Below, piece by piece: positions 8,149 through 17,415 of a stretch of 64,000 nucleotides of DNA. Under the pieces are notes generated by a model, which saw only the letters and a program-made list of their open reading frames with translations, was not told the DNA's origin and ran no database searches. The position numbers and the translations under genes were made by a program. Positions within the stretch are counted from its first letter, which is position 1, and each line of letters begins with the position of its first letter. The stretch is from Bacillus sp. UNC438CL73TsuS30. Lineage in GTDB: Bacteria; Bacillota; Bacilli; Bacillales; Cytobacillaceae. Location of the stretch: contig NZ_KI535296.1 in assembly GCF_000482325.1 (NCBI RefSeq), forward strand, positions 20,811-84,810. Direction: 5' to 3'.

Positions 8149-9813
8149 CTATTGAAGTCCTTCAATCTTAATTTCCTTCACCGGAAGGAATTGTTCCTCA
8201 GTATTTAAGTAGGTTAGTTTTACTTTATCTCCTTCTTTTAGGTAGATGATGAGTGGTTCCTTTTCAGATGAGAGAATAAAGTTATGGCGATTGTTGAGCA
8301 GAAAGGAAACGACCGTGAAGTCACCTGATTTTTCTTTGTACACTCTAAGGACGGTTCCGCTGACCTGTTTTTGATCGGCTTTTGAACTGCCGTCAACCGT
8401 TCCTTTGCCACGTTGTAAGGCTGTTTTATACTGTTTTAAGGCATCGTTTGGCGTAGAACCATAGGCGGAAATTTCTGGATTTGCTGCTGAAACGATAAAG
8501 TAGTTTTGTAAAAATCCATTGGAATCAAGGACAGGGGTTAACCAGCTTGCCTCTCCAAAAAAGTTATAAAGGATTGGCATTTTTCCTTCCCACTTTTTCT
8601 CAATGAATTTTTTCTCAATAATTTGCAGGGCTCCTTGGGAATCCATATACGATTCTTCCGGGTTTCCCGTATAATAGGTTGCCTTGCCCGACCTTGCATT
8701 TGTCAACGAATAACCGAGCATTGAGTCGACATTTTTCTTCAGGCTGGTGAAGTCTGTGAAATAATACATGATTCCATTTTCATCAAAAATCGGACTGACA
8801 TTGGCCTCTGTACCCTCATCAGAAGGCAATTTCACATCTGATTTTCCAAATTTACTATTCCAGTAGCCATGAATAAAGTTGCCAAAATAACTGTTTTGCA
8901 GGCTGACAGCCTCCGGTGAGACAGCGCCATCAATAAAATCTGGAGCCTTATCTAATGAATATTCCTTTGTTTTCCCGGTTTTAGCGTCAACTAAAACAAC
9001 CCCTTCCACGTTAAAACCATTTCGAGCAGAGATGAAATCACCGTAGGAACGAATATAGTATGGTGTCCCATCCTCATCGACTTCTAACTGGACATCACCG
9101 AAGAAAATCTTTTTGGGAAATTCCAGGCGAATATGCCGTTCAATATTTTTATTGAAAAAAGAAGAAGGGGTATAAATCATTTCTTTCTTTATGAACTTCG
9201 GATTTGCTGATGAATCAGTTGCGCTTAAGGAAAAATAACCTGGCGTTTCTGACCCCTTCCACCATTTGAAAAATCCCGAGAATTCAACGGGAGCAATATA
9301 AACATAGTCCCCGTTCACTTTTTGGATTTGCAGGTTACCCAGTTCATAATAACTTGTGTTCGGGACCTGTCCAAATGCCTTTTTCATTTTGTTACGGGCA
9401 AATTGCGGCGGGACGCTTGCCGGTTTTTCATGCTCATCAAATGCTTTAATTTCACCCTTTTCCGTCATTTTGGCAATTGTATATTTTTCGTTGGCATTAA
9501 ATAAAAAGGCCGTAAGAAAGTAAATGCCCAGGGCCAGGCTCCCCAAAAACAGGCTTGCTTTAATCTTTTGTTCCAATCCAGTGGAAAGAACTGTCCCGGC
9601 CGCAGTTAAGATGATTGCCAGCGGCCATATGGCGGATAAATTTCGATCTAGGTTTGAAAAATAAAAGAATGCGAAAATAGCAAGTATAAAAACAATCAAA
9701 CCCACCACCAAACCTCGAGCTTTTGGAGCATTCCCTTTCGGACTCCTAAAAGGGACCAAAATAACCGCCGAAACAACACCAATAATAAACGTAAACAAAA
9801 TCATATTTCCCAT
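8149..9813 (-). CDS. Membrane-anchored protein of unknown function
   Basis: I do not recognise this family. The product has four hydrophobic segments in the first ~115 residues (for example MILFTFIIGVVSAVILV, VVGLIVFILAIFAFFYF) and then a ~440-residue soluble region, probably outside the cytoplasm, with repeated Tyr/Gly-rich strands such as YVYIAPVEFSGFFKWW and GIMYYFTDFTSL. The final ~70 residues resemble an OB-like or SH3-like strand pattern. The frame can start at TTG 9831, but the ATG at 9813 with GGAAGGG eight bases upstream is more likely. No cysteine or metal-site pattern suggests an enzyme. It is bracketed by two family-1 palindromes and looks monocistronic. Confidence 0.75.
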   Translation of the reverse strand: MGNMILFTFIIGVVSAVILVPFRSPKGNAPKARGLVVGLIVFILAIFAFFYFSNLDRNLSAIWPLAIILTAAGTVLSTGLEQKIKASLFLGSLALGIYFLTAFLFNANEKYTIAKMTEKGEIKAFDEHEKPASVPPQFARNKMKKAFGQVPNTSYYELGNLQIQKVNGDYVYIAPVEFSGFFKWWKGSETPGYFSLSATDSSANPKFIKKEMIYTPSSFFNKNIERHIRLEFPKKIFFGDVQLEVDEDGTPYYIRSYGDFISARNGFNVEGVVLVDAKTGKTKEYSLDKAPDFIDGAVSPEAVSLQNSYFGNFIHGYWNSKFGKSDVKLPSDEGTEANVSPIFDENGIMYYFTDFTSLKKNVDSMLGYSLTNARSGKATYYTGNPEESYMDSQGALQIIEKKFIEKKWEGKMPILYNFFGEASWLTPVLDSNGFLQNYFIVSAANPEISAYGSTPNDALKQYKTALQRGKGTVDGSSKADQKQVSGTVLRVYKEKSGDFTVVSFLLNNRHNFILSSEKEPLIIYLKEGDKVKLTYLNTEEQFLPVKEIKIEGLQ

Positions 9814-9875
9814 AAACCCAATCCCTTCCAACTTCTATATGAATATTCCTACGAACGATGTGCTAGAAAAGTTTC

Positions 9876-9922
9876 ATCGACAAAATTCGGGTGGTGCCTG
9901 TCACCACCCGAATTTTGTCGAT
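9876..9922. repeat. Palindromic element, family 1, copy 4
   Basis: Perfect palindrome with loop CCTGT and AAAATTC/GAATTTT arms. It lies between two minus-strand genes, about 110 bp downstream of the regulator ending at 10036 and upstream of the gene starting at 9813. Confidence 0.93.
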
Positions 9923-10035
9923 AACATGTTTATTAAGATAAAAGGTTTGTTTTAAACAGCAATTGAGGCGGCATTAATATAGATAATGAAAATAATTATC
10001 AACTTTGTTTTTTGTCTTATTCTTCCACTGAAATC

Positions 10036-12168
10036 CTACTCTATCAGAGCTCCTATATTCCTTCGTGAAAGCAAAAGATCTTCCTGGAAATGGCAGGCTA
10101 ATAGAATCTGCAGGTAATCCTCCGGGTTGTGAAACTCTAGGCCGAGCAGTTCTTCGATTTTTTTAATACGGTTATAAAGTGTGTTTTTATGAATATGAAG
10201 TGTATCAGCCGTTTCGATCATCGATTTATTGCATTTTACATAGGTCATAAGTGTTTTCTCCAGATCATTATTCCTGGCTTTTTCCGTACGAAGCGGCGCT
10301 AGAATTTCTTCGGCGAAGCGCTCAATTTCCGGAGAGGATCCTGTCGGAAATAACCGATTGATTCCCATTTTCTTATAATCCATCATTCCTGTTTGCTTTC
10401 GGCTGATCAAATAAGCCAAGGATTTATTTGCTTCCTCATGACACTTCACAATCGATTGAATTCCTTCCTGCGGGGTACTAAGTCCGGCATAAAGAGGCAT
10501 TTCCTCGCGATCACTCCACTTGACTAACAGAGAATGAAGCGAATGGACCCATTCGTTTATCTCGTGTGTGTGCTGGGTCGAGAAAAGAATGGTCACTTTA
10601 TTATGGAATCCAAAAATCAAGGTCCCCTGGCTTGAGATCCGCCGCTTTAATTGGGAAATTAAGCGGTGGATCACCGCTTCTAATGTTTGTAAATCCTGAT
10701 ATGCGACCACTTCAACGAATATGACAGAAAAATGTGATTGCGAATTCAACCCTAATAATTCGCCTATTTCCTTTAAGGCTGATGGGTCTTTATATTGCAG
10801 CAATTCATTATATAATTCATGTGTTTTTTTGTAGTATACCTCTGCCTGGGTTTTTCGTTTCGTTAATTCCAATGCCAGAACGGAACTGGCCTGCTCAATC
10901 GTCATTTTATCCTGCTGGGAAATCGGTTCCCGCAACGGGACGAAAAAACAGCCAAGTGTTACACGGTCCGACTGGATCGGATACACATAGTATTCGATTT
11001 CGCTCCCATCCACAATCTTCATTAAGAAAGGCCTTTTTCTTGTTCTTAGAATTTTTGAGAATTCATCATTGCTTAAATAAGAGGAAGGAATGTTCTTTTT
11101 TGGAAAAAGCTCCATATCCAGATGATCGAAAAAGAAGATTTCACTGTTCATCATGCGGTTCAATTCAAGAATGATGAATTCGACACTCTTATTTTGCAGG
11201 GAAAGCTGTGTTAACGTTTCATGAATTTCCGCCCGCCTTAAAAGCAGTTTATTTTTATCTTCTAATTCTCGTGTTAAATTAGTGATTTCCGCCAACCGGG
11301 CATTCTTTTCTTGAAAAAGCTTGGCATTTTGAATTGCAATTGCTGCTTGGGCGGCAAATCCTTGTAATAAGCTGAAATCGCGCTCTCTCAATTTTCCCTC
11401 TGTGTTAAATTGTTGAACCGCCATGACTCCAATTGCTTTATTTTCCAAGATCAGTGGAATGGCAATCATTGATTTTATTTGCAAAAAATCAATTGATTTT
11501 TGAAAAATCGTCAAATTTCCCTTTGTGATCGTTTTCATCTCTTTGAACACCTCAGAGGGTGATTCATACATCACAGGTGTTCGGTCCTGAAAGACCTTTC
11601 CGGTAATCGATTCCCCGCTTTTGATTTTTACCGCCTGAAGTTTTTCGTTGTATCCGACAGCTGCACGTGGAATTAATTCATTTGTTTTTTCATCATATAG
11701 CTGCAGGTATCCTTTATCTGCCGCAGGAATGACACTTAGGGCCTGCGTAATGATTTTATTTAACACCTCTTCAAGCTCTAGTGAGGATGTAATTGTCAGA
11801 CTGCTTTCGATCATGCTGGCAAGTTCCGCTTCTTTCTCCCGTAAAGTATTTTCCGTCGCAAGAAAAGAAAACATCACATGCAGGTGTTCGAGTTCTTGCT
11901 CAGAAAGGTTCACGTTAGGGCTTGAAAGAGTGAGAAGGACCTGATTGTGCTCTGAGTAGTAAAAAGAAACTGCCGTTTGGTTCCCATCAAATTGAATCGA
12001 GATGGTGTCTGTTACTGAAGCGAGCAGCATCGTAAAGTGATTAGGTGTTGTTTCATTATTTGTATATAGCAATTGAGGTGATTGCTTTCTGTTTTTAAAA
12101 AAATAAATTTGAAAAGGCATTGGATTAAATTTTTTACAAAGAAAGGTGTAAAGATGCTGATTTTTCAT
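10036..12168 (-). CDS. GAF domain-containing PucR/CdaR-type transcriptional regulator
   Basis: A 710-residue sensor-regulator. A GAF domain covers roughly residues 125-290 (SSLELEEVLNKII ... IAIPLILENKAIGVMAVQ ... LLQGFAAQAAIAIQNAKLF), followed by a short coiled coil (LTRELEDKNKLLLRRAEIHE), a divergent sensory region, a CdaR GGDEF-like region and a C-terminal PucR HTH (MIETADTLHIHKNTLYNRIKKIEELLGL). The ATG at 12168 is preferred over 12231 because GGAGG lies 9 nt before it. It is divergent from an M20 amidohydrolase and transporter pair, whose expression it probably controls through the TATACT/AGTATA repeats in the shared promoter region. The effector is unknown. Confidence 0.85.
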   Translation of the reverse strand: MKNQHLYTFLCKKFNPMPFQIYFFKNRKQSPQLLYTNNETTPNHFTMLLASVTDTISIQFDGNQTAVSFYYSEHNQVLLTLSSPNVNLSEQELEHLHVMFSFLATENTLREKEAELASMIESSLTITSSLELEEVLNKIITQALSVIPAADKGYLQLYDEKTNELIPRAAVGYNEKLQAVKIKSGESITGKVFQDRTPVMYESPSEVFKEMKTITKGNLTIFQKSIDFLQIKSMIAIPLILENKAIGVMAVQQFNTEGKLRERDFSLLQGFAAQAAIAIQNAKLFQEKNARLAEITNLTRELEDKNKLLLRRAEIHETLTQLSLQNKSVEFIILELNRMMNSEIFFFDHLDMELFPKKNIPSSYLSNDEFSKILRTRKRPFLMKIVDGSEIEYYVYPIQSDRVTLGCFFVPLREPISQQDKMTIEQASSVLALELTKRKTQAEVYYKKTHELYNELLQYKDPSALKEIGELLGLNSQSHFSVIFVEVVAYQDLQTLEAVIHRLISQLKRRISSQGTLIFGFHNKVTILFSTQHTHEINEWVHSLHSLLVKWSDREEMPLYAGLSTPQEGIQSIVKCHEEANKSLAYLISRKQTGMMDYKKMGINRLFPTGSSPEIERFAEEILAPLRTEKARNNDLEKTLMTYVKCNKSMIETADTLHIHKNTLYNRIKKIEELLGLEFHNPEDYLQILLACHFQEDLLLSRRNIGALIE

Positions 12169-12189
12169 GTAGAAGACCTCCCTATGGAC

Positions 12190-12268
12190 TAGTATACAGT
12201 AAATGAGTAATTTTATTGTGCAATCGTACATTGATATAATTTTCAGATATTTTATACTCTTTAGTATA
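12190..12268. promoter_or_regulatory. Divergent promoter region with TATACT/AGTATA operator
   Basis: A perfect inverted repeat TATACT-CTTT-AGTATA lies at 12253-12268, about 50 bp before the amidohydrolase start, and a further AGTATA half-site lies at 12190-12195 close to the regulator start. This arrangement suggests binding by the divergent PucR-type protein, though the boxes also resemble -10 sequences. Confidence 0.45.
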
Positions 12269-12316
12269 GTGGAAAAACATAAACAGCAATTTTTTTATAT
12301 ATAGGAGGTCAATGAA

Positions 12317-13498
12317 ATGAACAAGCTTTATGAATTATTGGATCAGGCATACGAGGAAATGGTGGAGATTCGCCGATATTTACATCAACATCCTGAGCTT
12401 TCCTTTCAGGAAGAGAATACAGCCAAATATATTGCTGAGTATCATCGGAATTTGGGACATGAAGTCCGGACAGGCGTTGGCGGCAATGGTGTTGTTGCTA
12501 CACTGCATGGCGGTAAACCTGGACAGACAGTAGCCTTACGTGCCGATTTTGATGCATTGCCCATTCAGGAGGAGACGGATGTTCCGTACAAATCTCAAGT
12601 GCCAGGCGTCATGCATGCATGCGGACACGACAGCCATACGGCAACCCTTCTCGGACTCGCCAAAGTACTAAACTGCATGAAGGACGAAATCGAAGGAAAT
12701 GTCGTCTTTATCCACCAGCACGCAGAGGAGCTTCTCCCAGGCGGCGCGATTGCAATGATTGAAGATGGCTGTTTGGATGGTGTCGATGTCATTTTTGGCC
12801 AGCATATTTGGTCCCCAACCCCTGTTGGAACGATTGAATACCGGACTGGCCCGATGATGGCAGCAGCAGACTTTTTCAAGGTAAAAATTCAAGGCCGCGG
12901 CGGACATGGGTCCCAGCCTCATTTAACAAAAGATAGTGTTGTGATTGGAGCACAGCTTGTCGGTACTATTCAGCAAATTGTCTCACGCCGAGTCGATCCG
13001 CTCGATTCAGCCGTTATTTCAATTGGTTCATTTGAAGCGAAAAATGCATCGAATGTGATTGCCGATACGGCTTTCCTTCAGGGGACAGTTAGAACCTTTA
13101 AAGAAAGTACAAGGGAATTTATTGAAGCGGAAATTGAAAGGGTTATAAAAGGAACCTGTCTTGCTGCTGATTGCACATACCGTTATGAATATCAAAAAGG
13201 CTATCCTGCCCTTGTCAATCATAAGGAAGACATGGAGTTCGTTGCGAATCTTGCTGAAACCGTTCCTGGTGTTACCGCTGTGAGGGAAATCGAGCCGCTA
13301 ATGGGTGGCGAAGACTTTGCCTACTATTTGGAACATGTGAAAGGGGCGTTTTTCAACACAGGCGGCCAAAGCCCAGAGTGGAGCGAAACCTATCCACACC
13401 ATCATCCGAAATTTAACATTGACGAAAAGGGTATGTTAATTGCTGCTAAAGTATTAGGAGCAGCTACATTAACATATTTGGAGAAAAATAAAAAATAA
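12317..13498 (+). CDS. M20-family amidohydrolase (N-acyl-amino acid deacylase type)
   Basis: A 393-residue metal-dependent hydrolase of the M20/HipO group, which removes acyl groups from N-acylated amino acids or hydrolyses related amides. Metal-site motifs are intact: RRYLHQHPELSFQE at ~20, LRADFDALPIQEE at ~78, MHACGHDSHTA at ~99, and HQHAEELLPGGA at ~134. The start at 12317 follows TAGGAGGTCAATGAA. It precedes a membrane transporter gene by 73 nt and is divergent from a GAF-PucR regulator, suggesting import and deacylation of an unknown N-acyl compound. It is a separate paralogue of the M20 enzyme at 22181 within the ectoine operon. Confidence 0.88.
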   Translation: MNKLYELLDQAYEEMVEIRRYLHQHPELSFQEENTAKYIAEYHRNLGHEVRTGVGGNGVVATLHGGKPGQTVALRADFDALPIQEETDVPYKSQVPGVMHACGHDSHTATLLGLAKVLNCMKDEIEGNVVFIHQHAEELLPGGAIAMIEDGCLDGVDVIFGQHIWSPTPVGTIEYRTGPMMAAADFFKVKIQGRGGHGSQPHLTKDSVVIGAQLVGTIQQIVSRRVDPLDSAVISIGSFEAKNASNVIADTAFLQGTVRTFKESTREFIEAEIERVIKGTCLAADCTYRYEYQKGYPALVNHKEDMEFVANLAETVPGVTAVREIEPLMGGEDFAYYLEHVKGAFFNTGGQSPEWSETYPHHHPKFNIDEKGMLIAAKVLGAATLTYLEKNKK

Positions 13499-13506
13499 AT
13501 GGGTCA

Positions 13507-13538
13507 GGTGCTTTGTTCCCTTCGGAGGAACAAGTGCC
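13507..13538 (+). terminator. Hairpin between amidohydrolase and transporter genes
   Basis: GGTGCTTTGTTCC pairs with GGAACAAGTGCC with one bulge and two wobble pairs. There is no U-tract, so it is more likely an intercistronic stability or processing hairpin than a terminator. It again carries a GGTGC/GTGCC foot. Confidence 0.45.
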
Positions 13539-13571
13539 TACCTTAAATAAAAAAAGAAAGAAGGGATTCTT

Positions 13572-14768
13572 ATGTCTCAAATGCTTGCACTAGTAATTGT
13601 TGTTCTTATTTTATTTATTGGAGACGTTGTGGCGGTTAAGACCAAAGCTTGGATTCCTTCTGTATTTATCAGTGCGGTTTTATTCTTGATTGGCTATTGG
13701 ACATTTTTCCCGAAGAATATTGTTGAGTTAGCGGGTGTGCCGCCGGTTGTAGCGACAATGATGATCTACTTATTGGTTTCCAATATGGGCACGTTACTTT
13801 CTTTAAAGGAATTAAAGAAACAATGGAAGACGATTATCATTTCGCTTGCAGGGATTGCCGGAATCATTGCGTTATTATTTGGAATTGGAACCTTTATTTT
13901 TGGCTTTAAAACCATTGTTGTTGCGATTCCGCCGTTAGTCGGCGGCTTAGTATCTGCGTTGATTATGTCGGAAGGGGCAAAGGAAGCAGGGCTTACAACG
14001 TTATCCGTCTTTGCCATCGTCATTTATGTCATGCAAGGATTTGCCGGTTATCCACTTACTTCGATTGTATTGAAAAAAGAAGGAAGGAATCTTCTTCAGA
14101 GGTATCGCAGCGGTCAATTGGGAATGGCTCAAGCAAACGAGGAGGTTGCTGCAACAACCGTCGCGGAACCAAAGGAACTTAAACTATTTAAAAATTTGCC
14201 TGATAAATATAATACTGATTATTTCAAATTCTTACGACTTGCATTTGTCGGATTCTTAGCCTTCATCGTTTCCACTTTATTGAAGCCAGTCGTCGACATT
14301 AGTCCATTTGTTTTATGCTTATTATTTGGTGTTATTGCACGAAGTGTCGGCTTCCTTGAAAGGCATGTATTGCAAAAAGCGAATGGTTTTGGAATTGCGA
14401 TCATGGTTCTCATGCTGTTTGTTTTCGATCCGCTGCAAAGAGCAACGCCAGGGATGATTATGGAAATTTTATATCCGTTGATTGGCTGTATTGTGTTAGG
14501 TGTCATCGGAATGTACATTTTCTCGTTTATCATTGGAAAGGCCCTTGGGGTTAGCAAACACATGGCTTTCGCCGTATCGTTAACAGCACTATACGGATTC
14601 CCATCCGACTACATCATCACAAACGAAGTCATCAAATCCCTAACCAAAGACGAAAAAGAACAAGAAGTGTTGACTAGCCACATGCTGCCACCCATGCTCG
14701 TCGGCGGATTCATCTCCGTCACCATCGTCTCTGTCATATTAGCTGGAATATTTGTAGGGTTTTTATAA
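13572..14768 (+). CDS. Multi-pass membrane transporter, GltS-like, substrate unknown
   Basis: A 398-residue integral membrane protein with about ten hydrophobic segments and a hydrophilic central loop (~170-215). Features such as AIPPLVGGLVSALIMSEGAKEAGL and a second-half repeat (SPFVLCLLFGVIARSVGFLE) resemble the inverted-repeat layout of ESS/GltS-type sodium:solute symporters, but I cannot name the family with certainty. It follows an M20 amidohydrolase gene in the same direction, with a hairpin between them, so it probably imports that enzyme's substrate or exports its product. A family-1 palindrome begins 9 nt after the stop. Confidence 0.75.
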   Translation: MSQMLALVIVVLILFIGDVVAVKTKAWIPSVFISAVLFLIGYWTFFPKNIVELAGVPPVVATMMIYLLVSNMGTLLSLKELKKQWKTIIISLAGIAGIIALLFGIGTFIFGFKTIVVAIPPLVGGLVSALIMSEGAKEAGLTTLSVFAIVIYVMQGFAGYPLTSIVLKKEGRNLLQRYRSGQLGMAQANEEVAATTVAEPKELKLFKNLPDKYNTDYFKFLRLAFVGFLAFIVSTLLKPVVDISPFVLCLLFGVIARSVGFLERHVLQKANGFGIAIMVLMLFVFDPLQRATPGMIMEILYPLIGCIVLGVIGMYIFSFIIGKALGVSKHMAFAVSLTALYGFPSDYIITNEVIKSLTKDEKEQEVLTSHMLPPMLVGGFISVTIVSVILAGIFVGFL

Positions 14769-14776
14769 TAGACTTT

Positions 14777-14823
14777 TTCGACAAAAATCGGGTGGTGCCT
14801 GTCACCACCCGATTTTTGTCGAA
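14777..14823. repeat. Palindromic element, family 1, copy 5
   Basis: Perfect palindrome, loop CCTGT, nine bases after the transporter stop codon. A terminator role for the amidohydrolase-transporter operon is likely. Confidence 0.93.
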
Positions 14824-14984
14824 TTCTTTTTTTAGTTTTACAAGTCATTGTATTGTTGTATATTAAGGAATATAATTGGATTTTTATACACCCCCTTTTT
14901 AAGCGGAAATGTTTTAGTGCTTGTCTAAGTGGGCAGTTTTTCTATACTTCGGTCACTTTGTCAAAACTTGTAACATAATATTCT

Positions 14985-15013
14985 TTGAATATGTAAACGT
15001 TTTCAATTATAAT
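14985..15013 (+). promoter_or_regulatory. SigA promoter overlapped by a perfect cre site
   Basis: TTGAAT (14985-14990), 17-bp spacer, TATAAT (15008-15013). Within the spacer TGTAAACGTTTTCA (14992-15005) matches the CcpA cre consensus TGWAARCGYTWNCW at every position. Binding of CcpA here would repress transcription when glucose is available. Confidence 0.85.
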
Positions 15014-15019
15014 ATGGAT

Positions 15020-15181
15020 AGGTGGATGGCGCGCGTGGCCATCATGGTATTGAGCGTAGGGCGGGGCCGATACTAATTATGATTGATTAATAGGGATGTA
15101 GTAACTGCAGAACGAACAATCTAATAGTCGAAAATTTATAAGGAAAATCCGGCGAAGGAAAAAGAAAGGGGTAAAAAAAAC
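15020..15181 (+). ncRNA. Long structured leader of a CcpA-controlled transcript
   Basis: About 160 nt separate the predicted start point (near 15020) from the first plausible start codon at 15182. The leader begins with a GATGGC/GCCATC hairpin (15025-15043) and a G-rich stretch AGGGCGGGGCC. The rest of 14824-15181 holds no gene. I do not recognise it as a known riboswitch class. It may be a regulatory RNA that also encodes the 45-residue peptide. Confidence 0.4.
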
Positions 15182-15319
15182 GTGGAGAAACATAAAAACT
15201 TGTTTGATCTTTTTGTCCAGGAAGACCGATTTGAACTTCATTCCTATTTAACTTATTTGTTCACCCAACTCTGTGATCACCGACCAGACCATGTTGAAGA
15301 AAAATTGGCGAACCAGTAA
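15182..15319 (+). CDS. Small protein of 45 residues, unknown function
   Basis: A GTG start behind AAAGAAAGGGG opens a 45-codon frame ending in TAA at 15317-15319. The product begins MEKHKNLFDLFVQEDRFEL and continues with a hydrophobic/aromatic stretch (SYLTYLFTQLCDH), with no signal peptide. The unit has its own cre-controlled promoter, a ~160-nt leader and an intrinsic terminator, so it is a complete small transcription unit. I do not recognise the family. It could be a regulatory peptide of a dual-function RNA made when preferred carbon is exhausted. Confidence 0.55.
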   Translation: MEKHKNLFDLFVQEDRFELHSYLTYLFTQLCDHRPDHVEEKLANQ

Positions 15320-15355
15320 AATATGGATAAGATTATGAATAATACAAAACCATAA

Positions 15356-15399
15356 AGGCGGTTATTTTATTTCAATGAAAATAAAATGGCCGTTTTTTT
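15356..15399 (+). terminator. Intrinsic terminator of the small cre-controlled unit
   Basis: AAAGGCGGTTATTTTATTTC pairs with GAAAATAAAATGGCC followed by GTTTTTTT. A long stem with a U-tract. Confidence 0.8.
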
Positions 15400-15430
15400 G
15401 TGGTTTTTAGGGACTGGCACACCCGGATGC

Positions 15431-15475
15431 TTTTGAAAAAGGATGGTGCCTGTCACCACCCGAATTTTGTCGAAT
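15431..15475. repeat. Decayed palindromic element, family 1, copy 6
   Basis: The loop and right arm (GGTGCCTGTCACCACCCG, then AATTTTGTCGAAT) are intact but the left arm has degenerated to TTTTGAAAAAGGA. It lies upstream of the PucR regulator gene. Confidence 0.8.
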
Positions 15476-15565
15476 AAATTTGCATAATTTACTGATTAGT
15501 CAGAGTTTGTTAGAATAATATTATACGTGGATAATAAATTAGTTTGCAGCAGAACAGGAGGTTCC

Positions 15566-17254
15566 ATGGGATTACTTGTAAATGACATCTTACAGTTAGA
15601 GATTATGAAGGACGCTATGGTGGTTGCCGGGGAAGATATGGTTAAGCATAAAGAGGTTCAATGGGTTTCTGCTATGGAAATGCCGGTGGAGAGTTTTGTA
15701 CGAAAGAATGAATTTGTGTTAACTACAGCAATCGGCTGCGGTCAGAACGTGAAGGAATTTGAAAAATTTGTACAAGATGTGATTGATTCTGAGGCTTCCG
15801 CACTGGCAGTAGCTTTAGGACGTCATATTTTTGAGATTCCAAATGAAGTGATTGAAAAAGCGCATCAGAATCATTTAATCCTGATTGAGCTGCCATGGGA
15901 ATTACGCTTTTCTAATATCATTGAGGAAGTCATGCTTCAATTAAATGATGTCAATTATAAGGAAAGCAGAAGATCCGAAAAGGTTCAGCAGGAGCTTTTG
16001 AATCTAATACTAACCGAGACAGGCCTTACTTGTATCTCAAATTATTTATATGGGTGTATTGAGTACCCGATTGTGATTACAGACCAAATTGGGACAATCC
16101 AGGCTCAAAGTAAAGATGCCCCCAATTTTCTTGAATATTGGCGAGGCTATGCTGTAAAAGGGGTCCTTCCCCAGCGGAAGCCAACGCTAAGATCGTCACA
16201 TGATCCAATGATTCAAAAAATCCAATCAATTTATATTGAAGAATATTGTATCTTACAGCTCCCCGTCATTCAGGTCTCAGGAAATACCCCAGGCTATTTA
16301 TTCGTCATTTTGCCGTCTGATGTATTGCTAGATCAGTTTTTAACTCAGTATATCGTCAATGTATTAGAGCATGCTGTCACAACCATTGCTTTGTGGTTTT
16401 CAAGAAAAAATGCAGTTGAAGAGGCAAAATCCATTCTTCACGATTCTTTTGTCAAAGAATTGACGAGTGGAGAATTTACGTCTTGGGATTCAGCAAATTC
16501 CAAAGCTGAAATTGTCGGCTATAACTTGAATCTTCCCTATATTTGTTTGATTGGAGCACCGGAAAATTTAAAAAAGCTTTTTCAGAAAAATAATTGGGAT
16601 GAAATGGCTTATCAGCAGTGGGTTGAAAGCATGATTCATTATATTAAAGAAGAAATTTATTATGCTGCCCAGTCCTTGAATAAAGAAGTGATGATCACCT
16701 TTCAACAAGAAAAGCTAATCGTTATGATTGAAATTTCTTTAGAAAACAAAAAAGAAAGCGTAACCAATTTTTTAGATCTTGTTGAACGCCGCCTGCGCAG
16801 TTTACTTCCAAAAGTGGTGATTTCTTGGGGGATTGGCAATTATAATGAAGGGGTTTTAGGTTTTAAGGAAAGCTATCAAAATGCACTGACCGCTTTAAAT
16901 ATCAGCAGGAATAAAAAAGGAATCGGAAACCGGGTGATGTATGAAAACACAAGGATTGACCGAATCCTTCTCAACCTCTTTCAAAACCAAGAAATGAAAG
17001 AAATTATTACAGCCACCGTTGAACCGCTCGTTGAATATAACAAACAGCGGAATCTTGATTTAATTGATACCATCAGTACCTATAATCATTATCAGGGGAA
17101 TGTAAGTAAGACTGCGAAAGCATTATTTTTGCATCGGCAATCCTTACTTTACCGTTTACGAAAAATTGAAGAGTTAACCGGGCTGTCACTTGTTGACCCA
17201 GATGATTTGTTTTTATTAGATTTGAGCATAAAAACTTGGAAAATGGGGCAATAA
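15566..17254 (+). CDS. PucR-family regulator of the ectoine locus (predicted)
   Basis: A 562-residue PucR-type protein: N-terminal PucR sensory domain (~1-125; ILQLEIMKDAMVVAGEDM, VLTTAIGCGQNV, HQNHLILIELP), a middle CdaR-like region, and the C-terminal HTH (GNVSKTAKALFLHRQSLLYRLRKIEELTG, residues ~510-540). The frame can be read from GTG 15527, but ATG 15566 has ACAGGAGGTTCC in front and gives the usual PucR N-terminus. It precedes the eutB-like gene in the same direction, separated by a terminator. Proteobacterial ectoine loci use the MocR-type EnuR; a PucR-type regulator here would be a different solution. Function in ectoine sensing is inferred from position only. Confidence 0.82.
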   Translation: MGLLVNDILQLEIMKDAMVVAGEDMVKHKEVQWVSAMEMPVESFVRKNEFVLTTAIGCGQNVKEFEKFVQDVIDSEASALAVALGRHIFEIPNEVIEKAHQNHLILIELPWELRFSNIIEEVMLQLNDVNYKESRRSEKVQQELLNLILTETGLTCISNYLYGCIEYPIVITDQIGTIQAQSKDAPNFLEYWRGYAVKGVLPQRKPTLRSSHDPMIQKIQSIYIEEYCILQLPVIQVSGNTPGYLFVILPSDVLLDQFLTQYIVNVLEHAVTTIALWFSRKNAVEEAKSILHDSFVKELTSGEFTSWDSANSKAEIVGYNLNLPYICLIGAPENLKKLFQKNNWDEMAYQQWVESMIHYIKEEIYYAAQSLNKEVMITFQQEKLIVMIEISLENKKESVTNFLDLVERRLRSLLPKVVISWGIGNYNEGVLGFKESYQNALTALNISRNKKGIGNRVMYENTRIDRILLNLFQNQEMKEIITATVEPLVEYNKQRNLDLIDTISTYNHYQGNVSKTAKALFLHRQSLLYRLRKIEELTGLSLVDPDDLFLLDLSIKTWKMGQ

Positions 17255-17278
17255 ATTTCGCAGATCATTTTATAAAAT

Positions 17279-17309
17279 GCTGGCAAGTCACTTCATTGCC
17301 GGCTTTTTT
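17279..17309 (+). terminator. Terminator after the PucR regulator
   Basis: GCTGGCAA and TTGCCGGC pair (one wobble) around GTCACTTCA, followed by TTTTTT. Confidence 0.8.
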
Positions 17310-17415
17310 CATTAAAAGTGTATGAAAAATCCGCCTAATTTATCGACAGTTTTGACAATTGATATCCCAGTAACAAAAACTTAGGATTAGAGTAAAATGC
17401 ACGGAGGTTGGTTCC

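Noticed and set aside
14824..14984. Additional gene between the transporter and the cre promoter
   Set aside because: No frame with a start, RBS and reasonable length; the stretch is mostly AT-rich and contains only promoter-like sequence.
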